Assembly: GCA_016763255.1 (NCBI GenBank)
Contig: JAESUA010000056.1
Coordinates: forward strand, 1 to 6,086
DNA length: 6,086 nucleotides
Reading direction: 5' to 3'
Origin: Magnetovibrio sp.
Lineage (GTDB): Bacteria > Pseudomonadota > Alphaproteobacteria > Rhodospirillales > Magnetovibrionaceae
How positions within the stretch are numbered: the stretch's first letter is position 1; each line of letters opens with the position of its first letter. The translations under genes were made by a program, and so were the position numbers. Below the pieces are notes generated by a model that saw only the letters and a list, made by a program, of their open reading frames with translations, was not told where the DNA came from and made no database searches. Positions 1 to 4,751 of the stretch are shown one piece after another.

Positions 1-92
1 ATAGAACTTGCGCCTGAAATCAATAGACTCAGAGCCAATAAAAATGCCAATGCTAATGCCAATACCCCACGCGTAAGCAAAGTTGCCCGCAT
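1..92 (-). CDS. Secreted or membrane-anchored protein, N-terminal fragment (runs off left edge)
   Basis: Reading leftward from an ATG at 92-90, 30 codons stay open to the window edge. They encode a textbook Sec signal peptide: a short basic n-region (Arg2, Thr, Arg8), then a Leu/Ala-rich hydrophobic core at about residues 10-25, ending in Ser-Gly-Ala-Ser-Ser, which could contain a signal peptidase I site. There is no lipobox cysteine in the visible part. The mature protein lies outside the window, so its function is unknown. An in-frame upstream ATG at 143-141 would add 17 polar residues (MRPIGHGHQDSSTAERS). It has a strong GGGAGGG about 12 bases upstream, whereas the ATG at 92 has only a weak GGAA. 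I prefer the ATG at 92 because it gives a normal signal peptide, but the longer start is possible. The gene is in the same direction as the AlkC gene, about 355 bases downstream of it, so it probably has its own promoter. Confidence 0.55.
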   Translation of the reverse strand, partial: MRATLLTRGVLALALAFLLALSLLISGASS

Positions 93-188
93 AGAACGTT
101 CCGCTGTGCTGCTGTCTTGGTGGCCGTGCCCGATAGGTCGCATGGTGTTTTGCTGCCCTCCCAGCAGTGGCAAAACGATTGTTATGCA

Positions 189-210
189 CGATGAAAATAA
201 ACTTTCATCG
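189..210. repeat. Perfect 8-bp inverted repeat upstream of the leftward gene
   Basis: CGATGAAA (189-196) is followed by a 6-base spacer and its exact reverse complement TTTCATCG (203-210). It lies 46 to 98 bases upstream of the two candidate starts of the leftward secreted-protein gene. The stem is mostly A+T and neither side is followed by a T-run. An operator or a 5' leader hairpin therefore fits better than an intrinsic terminator. Confidence 0.5.
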
Positions 211-224
211 GCCCCTAATAATAT

Positions 225-260
225 TTCACCCACAAGCCCCCATTATGCTTCACCCACAAG
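225..260. repeat. 12-bp direct repeat pair, 24-bp period
   Basis: TTCACCCACAAG occurs exactly at 225-236 and again at 249-260, separated by 12 bases. On the minus strand, the sense of the downstream gene, it reads CTTGTGGGTGAA. It lies just upstream of the inverted repeat at 189-210. A tandem protein-binding site is possible. The 24-base period is not a whole number of helical turns (10.5), so cooperative binding on one face is not strongly implied. Confidence 0.45.
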
Positions 261-447
261 AGTGTGCCCGGCGTCTCATGCAGTTCTAAATGTCTTATTG
301 GCGCACGTATTGAGCGTTCTACCGCGTATTTTGCCTGTAAAGGTTACATCCAAGCCTAGTGATGACAAAGTATGCATAAGTATAGGGGGGGATACAATGG
401 TATGTGGCACAGATTAGCTTGCACACTTAAGTTTTAGTCTGAATGCA

Positions 448-1590
448 CTATTCAATATCGAATTGGAAATCGACCGAGCCAAAACTTTGTCCGTTGATCA
501 TCAGTTCGACCCGGTGGCGGCCAGGATAATAACGCCGTGTGGTGATGAGGCGAAACATATGGCGGCGAGTGGCGTTAAGGCTTGTGCCGGACTTGAGAAC
601 CGTATTCTTCCATTTGAACACTTTGGGCGAGGTCTTGCCGTTGGCGCGCATGTGATGCACGGCGTAGTCGATGATCAAGGGCTGATCGACTTGGCTGGCT
701 GATGACAAGGCGATATCAAACTCCAACGCTTGGCCCAATTTCACCTGTCTGGTAAGCACGCTGAAATGCTTGAGGTCGATTTTGGGCTTGTCGTATCCCA
801 AAGCATGCAAAGCACCGCGATGACCGGCCTTGATCAAGCTGCGCAGGCCGTGGCGTACCAAGCGCTGGCGAGCGGGACTGGCCGCGCTCATCCACCGCAC
901 CGCGATATTGCCGACCAAATCGGCATGATCTTTAGAGATATCGTTGAGATTGTTGGCCACTGAACGGCGCACATATTCGGATGGATCGTCTTTAAGGTTT
1001 TCCAGCAGCGCGACAACCGGACTGGGGTCTTTGACAAAGTTTTTCAGCTGCATGCCCCAGGGCAGGCGTGGCCGGCTGCCTTCGCTGACCAGACGCCGCA
1101 CGTGGTGGTTTTGATCCTGGGTCCAGGTCGCCAGTGTTTTTAGCGTTTCGCCGGGGTGGTTGTGTAAAAAAGGCCGAATGGCAAATTCGGAGGTGAAGCG
1201 TGAGGTCATCTGCTTGAGTACTTCAAGCGATAAGCCCACATGGTTTTGTCCGTGACGGGCGACGTAGTCGGCCATGGCCATTACCGGCCAGCCCTTGATG
1301 CCGCGCTCGATCTTATCATCTGGGTCGGCGTCGCTGGGGTTGAGGCTGGCGACCAAAAGATCACAGGCAGAGCCAAAGTCATCGGGCAGCTGACATTCCA
1401 GCCCATCGGTGAGCCGCGATGAACGTTGTTTCAGTTCCAGACCATCGAGCCCGTCGAGGGCGAAGGCAATGAATTCATCGCCATCGAACGCGTGCGCGGT
1501 GTCTTGCGCGGTGCGCGAAAGATGCCCGGCCATCGAACGAATGACGGTTTCATTGAAGAAATTTTTAAAAGGTTCGACCATGGCTGTCAT
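448..1590 (-). CDS. alkC: AlkC-type DNA alkylation-repair glycosylase (HEAT-like repeats plus Ig-like domain)
   Basis: The 380-residue product matches the AlkC family of alkylpurine DNA glycosylases, which remove N3-alkylated bases such as 3-methyladenine and start base excision repair in the cytoplasm. The start resembles the family (VEPFKNFFN, residues 5-13). Helical HEAT-like repeats fill roughly residues 95-265. They include the family signature around 154-178 (ATWTQDQN, then HVRRLVSEGSRPRLPWG) and a clear repeat at 204-220 (SEYVRRSVANNLNDISK). The Arg-rich turns suit contacts with the DNA backbone. Residues about 276-380 are beta-rich and end in VELMINGQSFGSVDFQF. This fits the C-terminal immunoglobulin-like domain known from one AlkC subgroup. 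The length is normal for that form and nothing looks broken. The annotated ATG at 1590 and a second at 1581 (MVEPFK) are both possible; neither has a clear Shine-Dalgarno sequence. The gene is transcribed away from the phosphodiesterase gene. I saw no recognisable Ada or LexA box. Confidence 0.87.
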   Translation of the reverse strand: MTAMVEPFKNFFNETVIRSMAGHLSRTAQDTAHAFDGDEFIAFALDGLDGLELKQRSSRLTDGLECQLPDDFGSACDLLVASLNPSDADPDDKIERGIKGWPVMAMADYVARHGQNHVGLSLEVLKQMTSRFTSEFAIRPFLHNHPGETLKTLATWTQDQNHHVRRLVSEGSRPRLPWGMQLKNFVKDPSPVVALLENLKDDPSEYVRRSVANNLNDISKDHADLVGNIAVRWMSAASPARQRLVRHGLRSLIKAGHRGALHALGYDKPKIDLKHFSVLTRQVKLGQALEFDIALSSASQVDQPLIIDYAVHHMRANGKTSPKVFKWKNTVLKSGTSLNATRRHMFRLITTRRYYPGRHRVELMINGQSFGSVDFQFDIE

Positions 1591-1677
1591 AATAAGTGTG
1601 TCTGGTGTCAGGAAATGTCAGTAGCCTTTTGCCGAGCCCATGTTGGGACTGTCTTCAGCGCGGTGATAGTATCTTTT

Positions 1678-1706
1678 TTGATGTCGTTTGAGAACTTCAA
1701 TACCAT
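1678..1706 (+). promoter_or_regulatory. Candidate sigma-70-type promoter for the phosphodiesterase gene
   Basis: TTGATG (1678-1683) and TACCAT (1701-1706) are separated by 17 bases. Each hexamer matches 4 of 6 consensus positions. It lies in the 217-base divergent region between alkC and the phosphodiesterase gene and would leave a leader of about 95 bases. This is a weak prediction by eye. I found no comparable pair for alkC on the other strand. Confidence 0.25.
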
Positions 1707-1807
1707 ATTAACGTTGGTGGTGTGGATCTGCGGCTGACCATCGCCATGTACGGGCGCTTGCGTGAAGGCTCGCCCCCTGGAACTCAACAAGATAATTGAG
1801 CAAGACC

Positions 1808-2557
1808 ATGAGGCAAGACCATCCGGGGCATATGCCCAAAATTATCGGCCATCGTGGAGCCTGCGGTCATGCGCCGGAAAACACCTTGGTTTCCATCGCA
1901 CATGCCGCCGAATTGGGTGCTCAGGCGGTGGAATTTGATGCCACCATCACCCAGGACGGCGTCGCCATCGTGCTGCATGATTATGATGTCGACCGGTGTT
2001 CGGATGGCAGCGGCCCGGTGGCGCTCAAAACCTTTGATGAAATCAAACGGCTGGATGCCGGTTCGTGGTTCGATAAACGCTTTGCCGGGGCGCGCATTCC
2101 GACCTTGCACGATGCCTTAAAGCTGGTGGCCGATAAAGGGTTGCGCCTGAACCTGGAACTTAAACCCACACTGGGGTGGGAAGAACCCACCGCGCGTATC
2201 ATCGCCAAGGTGGTGCAAGACGTGTGGCCGCTAGATTTACCGCTTTTGGTGTCGTCCATGAGCCCACAAGCCCTTGATACGTTCCATGATCGACTGCCGG
2301 GGGTGGCGTTGGGCCTGATCACCTGTGCGATCCCCCAAAATTGGCACCTGCGTATGAGGCAACATCATTGTGTCGCGCTGCATTGTCACCACGATTTTGT
2401 AACCCATGATTTGGTTCAAGAGGTGCACGCCACGGGCGCGCGCCTGCATGTCTATACGGTCAATGACGACGCCAAAGCCAAGGCTCTTTTTGCCATGGGC
2501 GTGGATGCTGTGTTCACCGATTTTCCGGATCGTTTGGCGCATCACCACGACATCTAA
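1808..2557 (+). CDS. Glycerophosphodiester phosphodiesterase (cytosolic, UgpQ-like)
   Basis: This 249-residue protein is a single GDPD-family TIM barrel. The family hydrolyses glycerophosphodiesters (deacylated phospholipids) to sn-glycerol 3-phosphate and an alcohol, with a divalent metal. The hallmark IIGHRGACGHAPENTL at 12-27 carries the catalytic His15-Arg16. Glu42 and Asp44 (VEFDATITQDG) are metal ligands, His57 (VLHD) is the second catalytic histidine, and Glu117 and Lys119 (LNLELKP) complete the site. Late-barrel motifs VYTVND and DAVFTDFPD are also present. There is no signal peptide, so it should act in the cytosol. The length is usual for the UgpQ class. The start is uncertain: ATG 1808 is chosen, TTG 1796 would add four residues, and ATG 1832 (MPKIIGHRGA) would give a very typical family start. 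None has a strong Shine-Dalgarno sequence. No ugp transporter genes adjoin, so the symbol is withheld. Confidence 0.9.
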   Translation: MRQDHPGHMPKIIGHRGACGHAPENTLVSIAHAAELGAQAVEFDATITQDGVAIVLHDYDVDRCSDGSGPVALKTFDEIKRLDAGSWFDKRFAGARIPTLHDALKLVADKGLRLNLELKPTLGWEEPTARIIAKVVQDVWPLDLPLLVSSMSPQALDTFHDRLPGVALGLITCAIPQNWHLRMRQHHCVALHCHHDFVTHDLVQEVHATGARLHVYTVNDDAKAKALFAMGVDAVFTDFPDRLAHHHDI

Positions 2558-2584
2558 AACCGCCGCTACAGGCTTTCTACACAC

Positions 2585-2599
2585 CATCATCATCATCAT
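2585..2599. repeat. (CAT)5 trinucleotide run
   Basis: Five perfect CAT units lie 28 bases after the stop codon of the phosphodiesterase gene. The run is outside any supported gene, so a change in copy number would not shift a reading frame. Confidence 0.85.
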
Positions 2600-2665
2600 G
2601 AAACGGCCGAAAAATCTTCACCAAATTGTGAAGGTGTCGTGGTTTGCTAAATCCATGCTGAACCA

Positions 2666-2680
2666 ATTGCCGCGGGCAAT
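2666..2680. repeat. Short hairpin downstream of the phosphodiesterase gene
   Basis: ATTGCC (2666-2671) and GGCAAT (2675-2680) form a perfect 6-bp stem around a GCG triloop, 109 bases after the phosphodiesterase stop. No T-run follows on either strand, so I do not call it an intrinsic terminator. It might protect the 3' end of the transcript or mean nothing. Confidence 0.3.
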
Positions 2681-2833
2681 CTCTGGAGTGTGTCCGGCTC
2701 ACCTCCAAATGTGATCATCTTGCGTTTCTTTATTTGGACTTAGGTATTGGTGTGCACGTAAGGCGTGTTTTGTGGGGATGGTGAGAGATCTTGGCGGCAT
2801 ACATTATGAACGTGATGGAAGTGAATACACACT

Positions 2834-2877
2834 TATGAGTAATGAAAACGACTCATAGCTAATTATTGAGATAGCTA
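2834..2877. repeat. Palindrome and duplicated TAGCTA cluster upstream of the signalling operon
   Basis: TATGAGT (2834-2840) and ACTCATA (2851-2857) form a perfect inverted repeat with a 10-base spacer. Overlapping its right arm, ATAGCTA occurs twice (2855-2861 and 2871-2877). Its core TAGCTA is itself a palindrome, and the copies are 16 bases apart. The cluster sits about 180-220 bases upstream of the kinase start, a reasonable place for a regulator-binding region. The region is A+T-richer than its surroundings, so chance similarity cannot be excluded. Confidence 0.4.
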
Positions 2878-3041
2878 CCATTTGCTAGGAATCGCTGACG
2901 TTGCTTCTGCATTGAAACAACGATGGTGGTGTGGGCTTCGCACTCACGCTGAAATGTGCCGGGCAAAGTGCTCAGGCTGTGAGTTGTGCAATTGCTCCCG
3001 TTCGGTCTGTGCCATTGCGCAAAATCAAAAATGTGTCCTTC

Positions 3042-3046
3042 GGAGA
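3042..3046 (+). promoter_or_regulatory. Ribosome binding site that fixes the kinase start
   Basis: GGAGA lies 9 bases before ATG 3056. It decides the start of the globin-coupled kinase in favour of this ATG over the in-frame TTG at 2882, which has no Shine-Dalgarno sequence and would prepend 58 cysteine-rich residues unrelated to the globin domain. Confidence 0.65.
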
Positions 3047-3055
3047 AGATCAGTT

Positions 3056-4291
3056 ATGAACAGAGATTTTGATTGCCGTGAACGCTTGGCATTTTTGAAG
3101 GTTGATGAGCATACAAAACCTGAACTTCTCGAATTCCAGGGCGTCCTAAGTGAGTTCATTGATCAAATGTTGGATGACTTTTACGACCATGTGAGCAGCG
3201 CGCCCAAGATGGCGGAGTTGTTCAGTTCGGGGGATCACTTGGCCCATGCCCGGGCTCATCAGCGTGAACACTGGTTGGACAGTGTGTTCAAGGGCAAGTT
3301 CGATGAAGACTATTTGGAACGCAGCGCCGCGATCGGCAAAACCCACCACCGCATCGGATTGGAACCGCGGTGGTATTTGGGTGGATATTGTTATGTGTTG
3401 AATACGATCGTCACGCAAGTGGTGACGCGCAATGCAAACAGCCCTGAAAAAATCATTTCTCAACTGACGGCGATCAACAAGGCGCTGTTCTTAGATATGG
3501 ATTTGGCCATATCGGTTTACATCGATCGTGCCGAAGCGGCGCTGTCCCAGCGCGCCAATGAATTGGCGCGTTCAAATGCCGATCTTGAAGAGTTTGCCTA
3601 CGTGGCATCACATGACATGCAAGAACCACTGCGTAAAGTGCAGGCCTTTGGCGATCGTTTGCAACGTAAATACAGTGATGAATTGGGTGAGGTGGGAGGA
3701 GATTATCTGGACCGCATGCGCGGTGCTGCCAACCGCATGCAAAAACTGGTCAACGATTTGCTGATGTTTTCGCGGGTGACGAGTAAGGGCGGGCGGTTTG
3801 TTCCGGTCGATCTGGGTCACGTGACACGTGGGGTGTTGTCTGATTTGGAAGTCCAGATCAATGAGAGCAGCGCCAAGCTTGATATCAATGACATGCCAAC
3901 CATTGATGCGGATCCACTGCAGATGCGTCAGTTGTTTCAAAATTTAATCGGCAATGCCTTGAAATACAGGCGTGAAGACACCTCGCCGATCATCCGCATC
4001 GACACAGAAATCATCAACACAAAAGTCGATAAGCTTTGCAAAATTGTGGTGAGCGACAACGGCATAGGTTTTGATAAAAAATACGCCAATAGCATCTTCG
4101 GTATTTTTCAACGCCTGCATGGACGCCTGGAATACCAAGGCACAGGGGTTGGATTGGCGCTTTGTCGAAAGGTGGCGACGCGCCACGGCGGAACAATATC
4201 AGCATCAAGTAAAAGTGGCGAAGGGGCGGTCTTCACCGTCACCTTGCCCGTGGTTCACGATGAGCGGGAGGTCCAAAACTATGAACATTAA
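3056..4291 (+). CDS. Globin-coupled sensor histidine kinase
   Basis: The 411-residue protein has no signal peptide or membrane segment, so it should be a soluble cytosolic kinase. Residues about 8-160 are a protoglobin (globin-coupled sensor) domain: LDDFYDHV carries Tyr43, the likely distal haem-pocket residue, and AIGKTHHRIGLEPRWY carries His97, the likely proximal haem ligand. A helical linker (about 155-178) leads to HisKA, with phosphoacceptor His186 in ASHDMQEPLRKV. The HATPase domain follows: N-box with Asn296 and Asn300 (LFQNLIGNALKYR), G1 DNGIGF (334-339), F-box (IFGIFQRLH) and G2 GTGVGLAL (362-369). All key residues are present. The layout resembles the described globin-coupled kinase AfGcHK of Anaeromyxobacter, in which haem state and gas binding control autophosphorylation. 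The kinase core is of the Cph1/phytochrome-like type. The start is ATG 3056, supported by GGAGA. The end overlaps the next gene by 11 bases, so the following receiver proteins are the likely phosphotransfer partners. The ligand (O2, NO, CO or redox state) is inference. Confidence 0.92.
   Translation: MNRDFDCRERLAFLKVDEHTKPELLEFQGVLSEFIDQMLDDFYDHVSSAPKMAELFSSGDHLAHARAHQREHWLDSVFKGKFDEDYLERSAAIGKTHHRIGLEPRWYLGGYCYVLNTIVTQVVTRNANSPEKIISQLTAINKALFLDMDLAISVYIDRAEAALSQRANELARSNADLEEFAYVASHDMQEPLRKVQAFGDRLQRKYSDELGEVGGDYLDRMRGAANRMQKLVNDLLMFSRVTSKGGRFVPVDLGHVTRGVLSDLEVQINESSAKLDINDMPTIDADPLQMRQLFQNLIGNALKYRREDTSPIIRIDTEIINTKVDKLCKIVVSDNGIGFDKKYANSIFGIFQRLHGRLEYQGTGVGLALCRKVATRHGGTISASSKSGEGAVFTVTLPVVHDEREVQNYEH
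4266..4271 (+). promoter_or_regulatory. Ribosome binding site of the response regulator, inside the kinase gene
   Basis: GGGAGG lies within the last codons of the kinase and 9 bases before ATG 4281. It fixes the start of the response regulator against the much longer open frame, which extends back to 4071, deep inside the kinase domain. It also suggests coupled translation across the 11-base overlap. Confidence 0.7.
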
Positions 4292-4751
4292 TGCAGGTGC
4301 AATCAGGTTTCTTGTCGCCGACGATGATGCCGACGATCGCTTTTTGATGCAGGAAGCGTTCGATGAGGCGCGGCTCGGCAATCCCCTCGACTTTGTTGAA
4401 AATGGCGAAGAGCTAGTGAGCTATCTCAAGCGGGAAAATGGTTATGCGGACCTGAAGGACACCCCCTTGCCGGGGGTTATCTTCCTTGATTTGAACATGC
4501 CGCGCATGGATGGTCGCGAGGCCTTGGCCGCGATCAAAGCCGACAAACACTTGCGCCATGTGCCGGTGGTGGTGTTCACCACGTCGCAAGCTGAAGAGGA
4601 TATTTTCACCACCTATGATTTGGGCGTGAGTGGTTTCATTGTCAAACCGGTAACCTTCGAAGCCATGGTCGAGACCATTCAGTCGGTCACCGAATATTGG
4701 ATGGAGGTGGTGCGCTTGCCTCCCGACCATAAGGAAGGAGATTCGCCATGA
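4281..4751 (+). CDS. Single-domain response regulator (Rcp1-like)
   Basis: The 156-residue protein is one receiver domain with no output domain. The acidic pocket is Asp14-Asp15-Asp16 (VADDDADDR), the phosphoacceptor is Asp70 (IFLDLNMPRMDG), the switch residue is Thr100 (VVVFTTSQ) and the conserved lysine is Lys122 (GFIVKPV). Insertions before beta-3 (the KRENGYADLKD stretch) and the C-terminal helix ending YWMEVVRLPP are typical of the Rcp1 family, first known as partners of cyanobacterial phytochrome kinases. It overlaps the kinase gene by 11 bases and its TGA overlaps the next ATG (ATGA), so the three genes are surely one transcription unit. Having no effector, it may act as a phosphate sink, a relay intermediate or a regulator through protein contact. 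Which of these applies cannot be told from sequence. Confidence 0.9.
   Translation: MNINAGAIRFLVADDDADDRFLMQEAFDEARLGNPLDFVENGEELVSYLKRENGYADLKDTPLPGVIFLDLNMPRMDGREALAAIKADKHLRHVPVVVFTTSQAEEDIFTTYDLGVSGFIVKPVTFEAMVETIQSVTEYWMEVVRLPPDHKEGDSP
4733..4740 (+). promoter_or_regulatory. Strong ribosome binding site of the GGDEF-EAL gene
   Basis: GGAAGGAG lies 7 bases before ATG 4748, inside the last codons of the response regulator. It is the best Shine-Dalgarno sequence in the window and fixes this start at the ATGA overlap. Confidence 0.8.

Larger units (their letters stand above)
93..447. other. Intergenic region between alkC and the leftward secreted-protein gene
   Basis: I see no convincing gene in these 355 bases. 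An open frame on the plus strand at 106-417 gives a protein without recognisable motifs and with low-complexity composition, and it starts inside the leader of the leftward gene. The region should hold the end of the alkC transcript and the promoter of the leftward gene, but I found no GC-rich hairpin followed by a T-run and no clear -35/-10 pair. It does hold an inverted repeat (189-210) and a pair of 12-bp direct repeats (225-236, 249-260), which are listed separately. Confidence 0.5.
2558..3055. other. Intergenic region before the globin-kinase operon
   Basis: These 498 bases hold no gene that I can support. From left to right they contain a (CAT)5 run (2585-2599), a 6-bp hairpin without a T-run (2666-2680), and a cluster of palindromes and repeats (2834-2877). 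The last part (2870-3055) is an open frame continuous with the kinase and unusually rich in cysteine codons. Shorter perfect palindromes are GCAATTGC (2988-2995) and TTGCGCAA (3015-3022). I found no convincing -35/-10 pair and no TTGAT-N4-ATCAA (FNR-type) box, although the promoter of the operon should lie here. Confidence 0.5.

Noticed and set aside
1..60. Short AATGCCAATGC-type repeats at the left edge
   Set aside because: They are explained by Leu/Ala codon repetition in the hydrophobic core of the signal peptide on the minus strand.
106..417. Plus-strand open frame of 103 codons in the left intergenic region
   Set aside because: It starts with GTG, has no recognisable motif, has an irregular composition and overlaps the leader of the leftward signal-peptide gene on the opposite strand.
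1608..1790. Minus-strand 60-codon open frame upstream of alkC
   Set aside because: It starts at a TTG with no Shine-Dalgarno sequence, shows no family resemblance and occupies the divergent promoter region. A small leader peptide cannot be fully excluded.
1796..1807. TTG start that would extend the phosphodiesterase by four residues
   Set aside because: ATG 1808 is in frame and close by, and the TTG has no clear ribosome binding site. The extension adds no family feature.
2611..2633. Hairpin CTTCAC/GTGAAG followed on the minus strand by ATTTTT, resembling an intrinsic terminator
   Set aside because: The stem is only 6 bp and there is no leftward gene immediately to its right for it to terminate. 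On the plus strand it has no T-run.
4071..4280. Long upstream extension of the response regulator inside the kinase gene
   Set aside because: The extra 70 residues are the kinase HATPase region read in another frame. The receiver domain begins right after ATG 4281, which has a good Shine-Dalgarno sequence.
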